Source of the DNA: Hygrophila difformis
Taxonomy: Eukaryota > Streptophyta > Magnoliopsida > Lamiales > Acanthaceae
Assembly (NCBI GenBank): GCA_030278955.1
Contig: JAOANR010000014.1
Coordinates: 20,214,068-20,278,067, forward strand
DNA length: 64,000 nucleotides
Direction of reading: 5' to 3'
Part shown: positions 1 to 12,080 of the stretch, piece after piece
How the letters are laid out: each line of letters starts with the position of its first letter
Position numbering within the stretch: the stretch's first letter is position 1
Made by a program: the position numbers and the translations under genes
Notes under the pieces: model-generated
What the model saw: the letters and a program-made list of their open reading frames with translations, nothing else
Databases searched by the model: none
What the model was told of the DNA's origin: nothing

Positions 1-1907
1 AGCATACCTACTCTTCCCATCCTGACCAACCACGCTCCCATCAGTGTGGACAACAACTCTCTCGACAACTCCCTCTATCCACTGCACAACAAGGGCCTGA
101 CCAACTCCCTTTTCCCCCTCATCAGCCACTCTAGCCAGCGCTGCATTAAGTTATAGAACCCTCCGAGCAAGGCTTCTCTCCGAGGTCATTACCCCTCTAA
201 ACACCCTTTGATTCCTCTCCAACCAAACCGTCCACACACCGGCCACAAATAGATGCTTCCAAATCTTGCACATATATTGTAACCAATGGCGTGAATCGAG
301 CAGAGCAAATCCTGGAATATTGGCCACCTCATGCACTCCCAAGATCCTCCATATATTTTTTTGCCCATTGACAACCAAACAGAAGGTGATTCCAATCCTC
401 CACCTCAACTCCGCATATCAAACATAACGGTGAATTGGCCACCCCCCGTGATGCCTGACTTCATTCGTCGCCAATGATCCATGAGCAATGAGCCAGAATA
501 CATGACCAATTTTCTCTGGGATCAAATTACTCCACATCCAGTCCCAGCCACTATCCTCCGCGCCTATCTCTCTAATAAAGTGATAGCCAGACTTGAAACT
601 ATACAGACCTGGCGCTTCCAATCGCCAATGAATAAGATCTGAAACTCCCTCCATGATCAAAGGACAACTCGAACTTTCTATGTCAGCTTTAATCTCCAAC
701 GGCATCCATGTATACAATTTCTGCAAGGACCATCTCCCTCCCTCAACCACATCCTTAATCCTCAACTCAACGTCGTTATAATGAACGAATGGCATCAGGG
801 GAGCCAGGCAACGACCCTTCCACCATGGTGAATACCACAATGAACTATTCCCCTGCCCTATCCTAACACCGAACCCCTCCCTGAATACTTCCGTGAGCTT
901 CACCAACGTCCTCCACGTCCGAGTAGCACCTGTTCGAGGCCTCGGGAAGCCGTCTCCACCCCTATATCTAGCCTTCAACCAGCGCACCCATAACTTGTCC
1001 TTGTTCATCATGTAATCCCCCATCTTCCCCATCAAGGCCTTGTTCATCTCGCTAGCTTTCCTCAACCCCAATCCCCCCTCATTCTTCGGGAGAGCCACTT
1101 TATTCTATGCCACCAAATGCAACCCCTTACCTGTCGTGCCTTTCCAAATCCACCTACTAACTTTCTGATCAATCTTGTTACACGTAGACATCGGTAGAAG
1201 GTGCACTTGTATGGCATAAGTCGGAAGCGCCGCCAAGACAGATCTTGCAAGGGTGACTCTTCCAGCCCTATTCAATAGCGAAGCCGCCCATCCTACAAAC
1301 TTTCTATCGAGCCGGACAAGTAAATCATTAAAGTAGGTGGCCTTCATCCTACCTCGCACAACCGGAAACCCTACATATTTTCCTATTGACATAGCAATGG
1401 TAATTCCCATGTACTGCTCCAACCAACTCCTCTCCTCCACAGTAGCACCTACTGACACCACCGCCACCGATTTAGCACCATTCATAAGGAGCAATGAAGC
1501 CGCCCCAAACCTCCTCATGACGTCGCCCATGCACACCACACTTTCCTCAATCAATTCCGAGCAAAGTATAAGGTTGTCAGCAAATATGACATGCGAGACC
1601 GCCACCCCTGCCTGACCATTGCCAATCGGCCTCCACCTTCCCTCATCAAATTCATGTGTAATAACTCTCGAAAGCTTTTCTATAACGATAATAAAAAGAT
1701 AGGGCGACAAGGGGTCACCCTGCCAGCCTGAATCTTTTCCAATGGCGATCCATTCCACATAATAAAAAACGATGATGTCCTTACACACACCATGATAAGG
1801 TCCCTTAGTGAACTAGGGATCTCCATCTCACCAAGGCATGCCTCTAGAAAATCCCAGCTGACCGAATCATACGCCTTTGCCAAGTCTATTTTCAGTAAGG
1901 TGCTCAT
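1..1907 (-). pseudogene. L1-type LINE ORF2, C-terminal part (RT end, zf-RVT), broken
   Basis: Minus-strand translation shows the second half of a plant L1 reverse transcriptase. The motif IDLAKAYDSVSWDF is at about 1880, the GDPLSPYLF block at about 1710, and the catalytic box reads FADNLIL at about 1590 where active elements have FADD, so a catalytic Asp is lost. Downstream (418-1098 and 151-408) lies the zf-RVT region typical of LINE ORF2 C-termini, for example WTVWLERNQRVF. The frame changes several times between about 1100 and 1790, so this is not a working enzyme. The 3' end and poly(A) tail lie beyond the left edge. The copy continues at 21528-24.7 kb: joining 1907 to 21528 after removal of LTR A gives one continuous RT frame. 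In an intact element the protein would nick the target and copy LINE RNA in the nucleus. Confidence 0.93.
1903..1907. repeat. Target-site duplication CTCAT, left copy (LTR A)
   Basis: CTCAT directly precedes the TG of LTR A and is repeated exactly after its CA end at 21523-21527. This shows that LTR A inserted into the LINE. Confidence 0.9.
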
Positions 1908-2239
1908 TGAAACTTTTGACAAATTTCGTCAACACGAGTATTTTTATGAAAAATATTAATCCCGGTTTGATTTATTATTTAATGAAACCACTTTATGAAG
2001 GCGGAGTTGGGATTAGGGATATATTTATAGGTTGTCACGTTTTTATTTACTCGTGTTAAGAAACTGTGCCCCCGAAAGCGCACGGAGTCAAAAATTGCAG
2101 TATTTATAGTAAGTACCGGATCGTTCACTGGAGGATGTGCGATGGAAGCAGGGCCCACGTCGTTTAATAAGATTTTCCACTCGGTTACTCGATTCAAGTT
2201 GTGTTTTGACTATCAACTACTTAACAGAATTTAAACTAA

Positions 2240-2355
2240 GTTATGAAAGCAATTAAAATAAAGCAGATAAAATTATTCTAGAAAGCGAATTAAATTTAAT
2301 CTAAGAAAGCAATAAAATTATTCTAAGAAAGCGGTTAAAATTATTCTAAGAAAGC
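2240..2355 (-). repeat. AAGAAAGC array in LTR A
   Basis: AGAAAGC or AAAGCA recurs about every 20-25 bases, separated by AT-rich spacers (TTAAAATTATTCT). In element orientation this reads GCTTTCTT. Further copies lie at about 2800-2830. The equivalent part of the LARD LTR has the same motif. Confidence 0.7.
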
Positions 2356-4438
2356 AGATTTAAAATGAGACAGAAGGGACAAGAAGAAAATAATAAAAAT
2401 TGGACAAGATTCAGATGAGACACGATTAAACTTCCATTTTATTACACAGATCTTAGTTTGGGATAATCCTTCAGTTAGCTAACTCTCATGCTCTCTATAC
2501 CATGTTCCCTTTAACAGACAGGTACTTACAGTAAGAGTTTACATGCTCTTAAGAAAACATAATCTAAGATGCCACAGACTCATAACTCCCCTCACAGGCC
2601 TTGCAAAGTTACATTATTTATCTGTGGTGGACAAGCAACACCTGCCAAATCATTTATTGAGATGCCAAGTACTCCCATCATTCCCCCATGTCACACCCGA
2701 AGATTCTAATCAAGCCCTGAACTATCCCTTAACTATCAGTCCTAGTAGCAGTTACACAACTTTCAATACAACCGAGTGACCTCTAACGAATGCATTTAAA
2801 AGAAAGCGATAAAGAAAGCATTTAAAATCCTATCACTCGGAGGTTTTTGAAAGTTTGACCCTGGTAGTATTAGAAAGCCCCTAGTCAGAATGATCGGGTG
2901 TGGATCAAGAATTCCCGGCTCTCGGTGAACCGCTCGCAGTGTTGACTTCCTTCCGGGTGGTTATGAGATACAAACTAATGAAACGAACTAATGAATTAGT
3001 TCGTTCCGGATGCACTCACTCAGGACTCAAAAATAGGTTTTGGCAGAAGAGGACAGCAGTTGAAAGAGTACTCAACCCTATCTAAGAAAATAACCAAGGC
3101 CCGAATGTTGTTCCTCTAGTATTACCTATCACACCGTATTTGAGTCCAAGTGGACCCCATCTCAGTGTAATATTTAATCCCAGATTCCCAACACACAGTA
3201 ATTTCGGAAAATAATTGATTTGAAAATCATTCCCTAAACAGGTACTAGACTCTCAATAAGAACACATACCCTTTCAGTCTAGGTGAGACCTAATCGCTGA
3301 CTCTGCTTCTAATTTCCCAAAATCAACCCCCAGTCGGATTTGAATTAGTCATAACTGTGGAATTTATCCCTTACTTAGATCCGGATTTTATAAAGGAATT
3401 TTTGTTGGAAATTTATTGTGAGACATCTGATTAAAATCAAGACTCTTGTGTCCAAGGGAAGGATCCCAAAATAATATGACCACAATATTTACATAATAGT
3501 ATCATGCATAATTTTATAAAGAAGTGTAAAATTAAATAACCCAAAATATAAGGCGGGTTTAGACAGAAGTTGGAACACAGAGATAAAATAGCCGGAGGTG
3601 AGAAGAATTTTTGCTAAAGAGATGACAAAATAATTAGGGTTAATTGGATTGCAGTTATCTGTGGTCCAGTTCCCTAATTATTAAGGTGAGATGATTTTTA
3701 GACAGTGGAATGCCCTAAATGACAGTTGCCGCCGTCATCTTAGACTCCACTATCTGCGAATTTGGATAAAAACCTACATGTTCTATTACTGCAATAATTA
3801 TTAGATGACATTGGCATATATCATCTAACATTATTACAGATCCAGATTCGGGTTTGAAATTAAAGAAAAGAAAACTGTATCCGGATAGGAGTCAGCTGAG
3901 CAGCTATTATAATCCCGGATGGACGAACCGCCAAGGCTTCCACCGACCACTATCCAGACCATGCAAAATAACATCTAGTAATTAATATACAGACCACGAG
4001 CTAGTTTATCCGTGTGGGAATACCCGCCAACATTAATCTGTTATATCTCTTACTAGCTGTTTCACACAACACCGAAAAGACCAAAATAAATTAAGAAAAT
4101 ATTTTTGTGTCGTCTTGTATGAGAGACATTGGTTTCTCATGCAAGGGTATGGAAATGATTCCATAATTACTCATCATGGTCTAAATAATCTCTCATTCCA
4201 TAATTAATTAATTAATTACAGTCCGGAATATATACTTAGATCATTAGAGTTTAATTTTTGTAGAAGAATCTTTTAATGGAAAATTGAACAAAGTTCTTTA
4301 TATCAAATTAATCATGGGTTGAGATCATTGGATTTCAACCTCAAAATACTAATACAAAGGTTCAATTAATTAATGGGATGAGATGGAGAATGAAAATTTG
4401 GCAAAAAGGTGCCATGCATGTCATGAGACCGAGTTTGT

Positions 4439-4461
4439 GTCGCGGACCGTGGGTCCGCGAC
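4439..4461. repeat. GTCGC palindrome, copy 1 (LTR A)
   Basis: Perfect 10-bp arms GTCGCGGACC and GGTCCGCGAC surround a 3-base loop (GTG). Near-identical copies are at 6054-6076 and 6150-6172, each with one arm mismatch. Confidence 0.85.
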
Positions 4462-4478
4462 AGGGGGATCACGACAGA

Positions 4479-4486
4479 GAGGTGGG
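4479..4486. repeat. 8-bp TSD GAGGTGGG, left copy
   Basis: Exact duplicate of 5895-5902. Eight-base duplications are the signature of hAT transposition. Confidence 0.9.
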
Positions 4487-5894
4487 TAGGGGTGGCAAAA
4501 TACGGTATACCGAAATACCGATACCGATACCGTACCGTACCGAAATTTTCGGTATGGATAAAAACCATACCGATACCGATACCGAAATTTCGGTATACCG
4601 AAAAGTCGGTATACCGAAATTTTCGGTATCCTTTATTTATGCCGTTACCAAACTGAAAATTATACCGTACCGAATTTTCGGTTTTTACCGAAAAAATACC
4701 AAAAATTTTACATACCGAAAATCGGTAAATACTGATATACCGGTTATACCGAAAATTCCGAGCCATACCGAGAAAAAGAAAAAGCAATACCATGAAAAAC
4801 ACTAATCAACAATAATTGCATTCAAGAATCAATTCCACACACTGCGTACATGCAGTTTTGGTGAAAATAAAAAAAAAACTAATCAACAATAATACAATAC
4901 AGGGAGTATAAAATACCGTTGCCGTCGCCATTCTTCAATACCCCACCAGCCTTGTTCCCAATTTCACCCCTTGGACCGAACATCTTTCATATGTTTACTT
5001 GGAATGGAACCATTGGTACCAGCCACTGAATTGGGAAATCTAGGGTTAGGGTTAATGTTGGGATTAGGACTGGAAGAGAATTGGCCTCCAAATTGATCAA
5101 ATTTGGGATAGCTAGGGTTCGAAGATTGGCCAGGGAATTTGATTCGAACGCCGCTGGCTGGGCTGCTCTCGAATCCTTGATTACCGAACTTGAATCTCTG
5201 GTTGCGATTATACAAATCGTAGATGCGTTTCATGCTATTCTTATGGTCGTTTCCGTTATCGTCCTCGTCTTCTTCGTCGGATGATGACGGAGGAGTCGGG
5301 CAGAAACATCCTCGGCAACTTCCTGCCAGGGGTTCGCACTGAGGTTTTCGCGGCGGAGAGAGTACCACTTGCTCTTGTAGGCGTCGATGAGCGCGACGGT
5401 TTCTTCAGGGGACCAGCCAGGCGGACAGGCAGCGGGAGGCAGAGGCGGATGAGGTAACGAAGAGTAGAGAAGTTATGGAATAGGAAGAGGCAATGAAATT
5501 TGGGGGATGGGGCTCCAGTCTGCGTGCCGTGAAGCAAACTAGGGCAATGTGCACGAATTGAAGAATTGAGGCTAACAAATTGAAGAATTGAGGCTGTATT
5601 GGACTGCTGGACACCTGGGCTGGGCTTGGGCTTTAAGAGAGTTGGGTTTTAGGACATGGGCTGAATTGAAGAATATTAAAAATTAAAATAATATTAAAAT
5701 TAATATTTCGGTATAACGGTATACCGAAATACCGAAAATTCCGTAATCTTCATACCGTTACCGTACCGATTTTTTCGGCATACCTAAGTTTCGGTATACC
5801 TAAATTTCGGTATACCTAAATTTCGATATTTTTCGGTAATTTTCGATACGGTAAGCTCGGTATACCGAGTTTTCGGTAATTTTTTCCACCCCTA
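4487..5894. mobile_element. Non-autonomous hAT element carrying a gene fragment
   Basis: The element starts TAGGGGTGGCAAAA and ends TTTTTTCCACCCCTA, giving inverted termini of the plant hAT type, with a perfect 8-bp TSD (GAGGTGGG). Subterminal regions at 4497-4760 and 5705-5885 are packed with short ACCGAAATTTCGGTATACC-like repeats in both orientations, as is common for hAT transposase-binding subterminal repeats. No transposase is encoded. The 1408-bp element sits inside LTR A and carries a trihelix-like coding fragment on the minus strand. Confidence 0.9.
4964..5460 (-). pseudogene. Captured fragment resembling a trihelix transcription factor
   Basis: Minus strand. From 5415 down to 5296 the translation contains WSPEETVALIDAYKSKW followed by NPWQEVAEDV, preceded by a Pro-rich stretch. 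Spacing and aromatic residues match the first two helices of the trihelix (GT/SIP1-like) DNA-binding domain. The frame then changes. The 4964-5368 frame continues with an acidic run (SSDEEDEDDNG) and an Asn/Pro/Gly-rich tail (KFDQFGGQF), as in the low-complexity C-terminal half of such proteins. The third helix is missing and no intact ORF spans the region, so it is a dead or partial copy transported by the hAT element. The family call is from pattern recognition only; a Myb-like domain is the alternative. Confidence 0.5.
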
Positions 5895-5939
5895 GAGGTG
5901 GGAAATAAAAGAAATTGAAATTTTGAAAATTAGGGTTTG

Positions 5940-6190
5940 TTGTGTCGCTAGACAAAAATCCGTGTCGCTAGGCGTGGCCTCGCGACAGGGGTCTAGCGAC
6001 ACAAGGTATGAAAGTCAACAAGGGCATAATCCCTGTCGCGGAACAAGGAATGTGTCGCGGACCGTGGGTCCGCGATAGGGGTTTCGCGACAGAGCCCTTC
6101 CAGAATAAATTGCAAGTATTTGGGTCCTTGGTCGCTAATCAAGGAATGTGTCACGGACCGTGGGTCCGCGACAGGGGTTTCGCGACAGAG
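5940..6190. repeat. GTCGC palindrome cluster of LTR A (element-distal part)
   Basis: Cluster of TGTCGCTAG / CTAGCGACA and GTCGCGGACC / GGTCCGCGAC inverted motifs, including the near-perfect hairpins at 6054-6076 and 6150-6172. With 4439-4480 this was one block before the hAT inserted. Confidence 0.8.
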
Positions 6191-7084
6191 GGATTTTAAA
6201 AATTTTACAAAATTTTGGCAGCATAACGCCTTAAATTGCATTGCATGGAAGTGCGTTGTGATCCGTGAGATCACAACGGGAAAATTACGTTGCAACCCGT
6301 GGGGTTACAACGTGATGCAATACAATATAGGAAATGCACTTTTTTTTAAATAAATATGCACAAACACTTTTAATATCATCCATAGTTAGATCTAATGCAC
6401 TATAAGTGAAAATAAAATAAAATAAATAAAAATACTACCTAAAAACTAAAGAGAACAAGAACAGAATAAAAGAAAACAAAAGCCTAACCTACAACTAAAG
6501 GCAAAAAAAAAGAGAACAGAATAAAAAAATTCAAAGCTTACTAGCAGCAAAAATTAAATACAAACTATCCTAATAAATTAAATAAAAATAAAAACTCCTC
6601 TAAATCTAACAAGGGATAATAATCAAGTGTTTATGCATTTTATTAATTCTAAGAAAGCATTAAACCTACTAGAACACAAAAACATGGTCAAGTGGCCAAA
6701 ATACAAACAAGGCAGTAAATACTCCATGGAATAAGCACATGACTGATTTTTGGGAAGCATTTTCCTTGATTAATTCAACAAGCAAAATATGGTTTAAACA
6801 CACCCATTGATTGAATGTTTCAAACCAAAATACAAAAATAATAAACTGAAAAATAAAAAGTGAACACTAGCTAAACTAATTTATTACAAAGCATAAATTA
6901 AAACTAAGCTAAAATCTATTTCTACATTGCATAAAATTAAACTATTTACCTACACTAATTTTTGGAGAGCACAGTGGTGCCTCCAAGAACAACTAAAAAA
7001 AAACTAAAGTGTAGCTAGGTTACTGTTCAAGGGGGGGAGGATATATTTATAGATGAGTAGGATTAAGCCCTAAGCCCATGTAAG

Positions 7085-7640
7085 GCCCATGTCGCTAAGC
7101 AAAATGTTGTGGCGTGGAACAAATTCTGGCTAGCGACACACTCAAATTGGAGAATAAATCTTTGGGGTTTGTGATGCAAAGGGACGGGAGCTTGTGGTCC
7201 GGGGGAAGAGGACGAAGAATTTTGACTCTGCAGGACCACCAGTCCCGGGACTCTCCAATGTTTTGAGCACATGGTGAATTCAGATTTTTTGGGAAATAAA
7301 GCTCGTGACTGTCACGTGACTGGGTCTCTTTCTCCGTGTCTGTCCTGTAAGTCTCTGTCGCGAGCCACTTTCCGTGGCGCTGAGCAATTTCCCAGTCGCT
7401 AGGCATCTATCTAGCGACAGGGGTCTCTGTCTTGATACTCACTTTTATCTGTCTCTAAACACCCCCAGTCCTTAACCATTTTCCCTGTCGCTAGAGGAGC
7501 TGTCGCTAGCCATCGGTTAGCGACTGGGGTCTCTGTCTTGAGCCTCTCTCACAGTCCCTAAACAATTTTCCTGTCCCTAGACTCCGTGTCGCTAAACATG
7601 GCCTCGCGACACGGATTTGTTTAGCGCCACCGGGGTCCCG
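7085..7640. repeat. GTCGCTAG palindrome cluster of LTR A (element-proximal part)
   Basis: Repeated pairs such as GTCGCTAGGC ... CTAGCGACAGGGG occur at about 7085-7135, 7390-7425, 7485-7530 and 7585-7625. They sit about 0.9 kb from the first cluster, as the AATTCGAATT clusters do in the LARD LTR. Confidence 0.75.
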
Positions 7641-8033
7641 AGGTCCGGATATATTTTATCTCTTTTTTTCCTTATTTTTTCTCTTTCCCTTCTTTCATTC
7701 TTCTCTCTCTTCCTCTTTTCCATTTCTTCTTTCTCTGTCTCGCCTCTCTCTTGCTTCCAGTTTCTTTCTTCTCCTTTCTCGTTTTCTCCTCCATTTTTCT
7801 TCTTCTAGTTTTCTTTTGCTTCATCTTTCATTTTCTCTAGTTCTGTCTCACTCCCATTTCTTCTCCATTTTCTTTTCTTTCAATTGTCCAAGTCAGTGGC
7901 GGGGCTGTCGGAGCGCGGAGGTGGTGGCTGTGGGAGAAGGGGCCGCGCGGGGTTGTGGCCGGATATGGAAGGCGAAAATGGGTGGCTGGAGATGCGGTGG
8001 TGGTGCGGGGTGGTGGACGATGGGATGAGGATG

Positions 8034-8038
8034 GTGGC
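8034..8038. repeat. TSD GTGGC, left copy (LARD)
   Basis: GTGGC abuts the TG of the 5' LTR and is repeated exactly at 20622-20626 after the CA of the 3' LTR. Confidence 0.92.
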
Positions 8039-8344
8039 TGATAATGGCCAAAACTGACCATTATTTCCAATCCATTTCCGTGTCTGAGACGGACATTTTG
8101 ATCGTGTTTCCATCTTATTTTAATAAGAAAGCAGTTGAATTTAACAGATTAATGCTAGTTCGTAAAAACATCGAGCCGGTAATAAAAAGACACAAAATAT
8201 GCAATTTTAAATTGTATTTGTGTTAGAAAAATCCAAAAACATGAAAAAAGGAAAAAGAAAAGAAAAAGAAAAAAAGATGGGAAAAAGATCAAAAATCCCA
8301 CAACTGAGAAGTGGTTAAGTGTTGGGAAGGGATGCAGAAGAGCT

Positions 8345-8660
8345 AATTCGAATTACTATGGCCAATTCGAGTTAATTCGAATTGGCTTGAATAATTCGAA
8401 TTAGGGAATGAAGAGAAGAAACCCAAGGGCAAGAAGAAGATGCAATTCGAATTGTCCAATTCGAATTAATTCGAATTGGCACAAACAATTCGAATTGCCA
8501 ACAGATGCAAAGAAGCCAAGAAACCCTCATCCAATTCGAGAAAAGACCAATATTCTTCACAACAATTCGAATTGACAAATGAAGGCCACATTTCCAGCTC
8601 AAGGAAGAAATCTCACAATTCGAATTAATTCGAATTGGATGAGATAATTCGAACTACACT
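8345..8660. repeat. AATTCGAATT palindrome cluster 1 (LARD 5' LTR)
   Basis: About twelve copies of AATTCGAATT or one-base variants occur, several fused to the 20-bp palindrome AATTCGAATTAATTCGAATT. The same cluster is in the 3' LTR at about 15785-16100. Confidence 0.9.
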
Positions 8661-8727
8661 CAAAAATTCATCGAAGGCTGTGGAGCATGAGCACAACATT
8701 GGTGGGCCTAGGGTTTCGAAATTTGTC

Positions 8728-8735
8728 TATAAAAG
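8728..8735 (+). promoter_or_regulatory. Candidate TATA box of the LARD LTR
   Basis: TATAAAAG follows palindrome cluster 1. It is a plausible start point for element RNA; nothing else supports it. Confidence 0.4.
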
Positions 8736-9597
8736 CAGACCTTCCACAACAGAGCAAAGGGATGAAGAATTTAACCAAAAAGCAGCTGGGACAAAAAGAA
8801 TAGCAGGAGGTTCCACACCCCTTAAGGGTTAGGTAGGTAGTTTAGTTTAGTTTACTTTCCTTGCAAGTAGTATAGTGTTTATATGCTTTGATCTTAGTAT
8901 AGTGTAGAAGCAGTTTGTGTAACCCTTAGAGTAGCCATTTCCAGAATTTTTACATGCATTCTAGTTAGAATAAACCCTACCCTCAAGTTGATGATGGTTT
9001 TGGGTTCTTTGTTTTGCTTTCAAAGTGTCAATACAAGAAAAATTTCCAGAAATGGTGTTATTCATGTGTTTTGGCACCCTTTAATGCTTTCTTTAGAAAT
9101 AAATGCTTAGCATGTTTGTTTGTTTCAACTAGGTTACATTTATTATGTCCTAGTTGACATTCAAACTTAATAAATGCATGTTTGGTGGGTTTTTGGCTTG
9201 ATTTTGTGCCTTAGAGCTTCAAATAAGTGTTCTTAGGTTTTAGACGTTTTTAGGATCTGTTAGAATTTACCTTTATGCCTTATTTTCCTGCCTTGATTTT
9301 ATTTTATGCTGCCTTAGATAACTTGAGTGTTCTTAGTTTATTCATGTAGTTCTTAGATAACTAGATGTTTTAGGTTCTTTGATCTTCGAATCCTTTGTTT
9401 GTAGAAATAGGGTTTAAATCTCGCCAATACCCACTGGACATGTGTTTGTTTATTTCTTGAAAACCTCACTAGGGTGGCTGTGAAGTGACATTGATGTGAG
9501 ATGAGAGATTTGGTAAATCTAAACCCATCATTAACAGCACAGTGTACACCTAACCCATACTTGTGAGAACAAAAATTATTATTGTTCAAAAATGTAT

Positions 9598-10025
9598 AAT
9601 TCGAATTGAGGCAATTCGAATTATCTCGAATTGCCTAAGAAATTCAAATTGCAAAAAAAAAAAATTTTCTCATGTGGTTTCCAACCATTTCAAATTCTCT
9701 AATTCGAATTAATTCGAATTGATTCATACAATTCGAATTGGCATGAGAAACCACATTGTATCCATTGCCGCCCCCTCATGCCTTAGTTTATCTTCTATCC
9801 CCAACCAATTCGAATTCACCCTTCCCCTTGAGGTATATGCCTTAGTCAATTTTGAGCAAGGAAAGGACTTCATCAATTCGAGTTGTCCAATTCGAATTAA
9901 TTTGAATTACTCAAGAATTCGAATTAGATGATATCTCATTCCTTTGCAAGGATTAATTGGGTAAGATCATACTTCATTCTTCATGCATTCTCAATTCGAA
10001 TTGCCCCAGTAATTCGAATTGAACT
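9598..10025. repeat. AATTCGAATT palindrome cluster 2 (LARD 5' LTR)
   Basis: A further dozen AATTCGAATT-type palindromes, including GGCAATTCGA ... TCGAATTGCC. The 3' LTR counterpart (about 17045-18012) is split by the hAT at 17291-17825. Confidence 0.88.
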
Positions 10026-11469
10026 ATCCCTTCTATTTTGAAAACTCCAAAAATATTTTTCTTCCATGATTTGTGTAAGTTGCATGGATGTATTGGGCCT
10101 AGGCCCAATTCATCTGATTTCTATCCATTACACATTTCAACCCATTAGTGTCCACTTATTGTGTGCTTAACACCCACACAATACCAAAAATATTTTCTTA
10201 CTTTTATGTTTTTCTCTTTCATTGTGTGTATGAACGGATAATGAGAAACACCACAGATTAATGTTGGTGAAAGGTCCCTTCACAGGGATATCGATTAACC
10301 CGTCTTCTGTGTGTCAATCATTATCTGTTATTTTGCATGATCTGGTTAGTGGTTGGTGGAAGCTTCGGCGAGCGTTCTCTTCACTAAGAGTTTCGATTAG
10401 TCACTCAGCCAATTCCTAATCAGATACAGTTTTAATTTTCCTTATCTTAATTTCTCAACCTGAATTCAAGTTGCAATAGTATTAACTAATGTCGACCAAC
10501 ATCAGTTAAGACATATTACAGCAAGAAATATGTCGGTTTTTCTTCCACTCACAGACAAAAGAAAACTAAATGACGGCGGTCACCGTTGTTTGGAATTCTT
10601 TCTGTCTAAAATCAGTCATCTGGGAAAATTGGGAACCGGACAGCAGATGTTTGCAGTCCGGAAAACCCCAACTATCTCTGGCACTCCTTTTAGCCTATTT
10701 CTTCTCATCTCAGGCTAATCCATCTTTGTATATCGCATTCTGTCTAACCCCACCATATATTTTGGGGTATTTTATTTTCCTTTTCATATACTTGTATGCA
10801 TGATACTATTATGTAGATGTTCCGGTCATATCATTATTTTGGGGATCCTTCCCCTTGGACACAGAAGTCTTGATTTAAATCTGATGTTGCATAATAAACT
10901 TCCAACAAAAATTCCTTTATAAAATCCGGATCTGAGTAAGGGATAAATTCAACAGTTATGACTAATTCATATTCCACTGGGGGTTGATTTTGAGAGCTTA
11001 GAAGCAGAGTCAGCGATTAGGTCTCACCTAGACTGAAAGGATCTGTGTTTTAATTGAGAGTTTAGTACCTGTCTAGGGAATGATTTTCAAATATCGATTG
11101 GTTTCTCAAAATTGCTGTGTGCTGGAAATCTGATATTAGATATCGCATTAAGTCAATATCCACTTGGGTGTAGATGAGATGTGATAAATAATACTAGAGG
11201 AACAACATATAGGCCTTGGTGAATTTCTAAGGTAAGGTCGAGTATTCCTTCGACTACTATCTTCTTCTGCCAAAGTCTAGAATTGAGTCCTGAATGAGTA
11301 CATCCGGAATAGGTTCATCTATGGATCTGTTTCATTCAGTTTGTATCTCATAACTACCCAGATGTTGTAAGCCTTGTGGCTTATTGATATCTCGGGGGTT
11401 CTTGATCTGCATCTGGTCACCAAGACCAGGGGCTCTTTTATACTAACGGAAAGAGACGTTTTTAACGCT

Positions 11470-12080
11470 TCCGAGTGATAGATTTAAATGCTTTCTTTAC
11501 AGCTTTCTTACTGCTTTCTTTTAAAATGCTTTCATAGAGGTCACTCGGAAGAATTAGGGGCTGTCCATCTGTTAAAAGGTTTGAGAGTTATGGAATGGTT
11601 TGGGACTTGATTTGAAACTTTGGGTGTGACATGGGGGAATGATAGCAGTACTTGGCATGTCAACTAATGATTTGACAGGTGTTGCTCATCCACCGTAAAT
11701 AATTAACATACTTTTACAAGGCATTGCAAGGGGAGTTAAGAGTTTATGGTATCTTAGAAATTGCTGTCTTAAGAGCATGTAAATTCTCACCGTAAGTACC
11801 TGTCCGTTAAAGGGAACATGGCGTAGAAAGCATGAGAGTTAGCTAACTAGAGGATTATCCCAAGCTAAGATCTGTGTAACAAAATGGAAGTTTAATTGTG
11901 CTTCATCTGAATCTTGTCCAATCTTTATTATTTCCTCCCTGTCCCTTCTGTCATATTTAAACCTGCTTTCTAGATAGTGTAGCATAATTTTATATTGCTT
12001 TCGTAGTATAGATTTAATTGCTTTCTTCGATCTAGTTTACCATGCTTTGTAGAATGATTTTTACTGCTTTCATGATCTGG
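11470..12080 (+). repeat. GCTTTC array in the LARD LTR
   Basis: TGCTTTC recurs at 11490-11540 and 11965-12075. It includes the 18-mer GCTTTCTTTACAGCTTTC at 11490-11507, which is also present in the unrelated Tat LTR at 44828-44845. Confidence 0.65.

Larger units (their letters stand above)
1908..8038 (-). mobile_element. Solo LTR A, 3' portion (minus strand), interrupted by a hAT
   Basis: The segment starts TGAAACTTTTGAC, the reverse complement of the LTR end seen in the LARD (GTCAAAAGTTTCA). It stays similar to the LARD LTR in reverse: for example 2090-2200 matches 12121-12250, and 3900-4080 matches 10240-10400. It resumes at 20627 after the nested LARD and ends at 21522 with the reverse complement of TGATAATGGCC. 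Only one LTR copy is present between the two CTCAT duplications, so it is a solo LTR of about 5.6 kb once the hAT and the LARD are removed. No coding sequence was found. The GTCGC palindromes and AAGAAAGC arrays inside it are listed separately. Confidence 0.85.
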
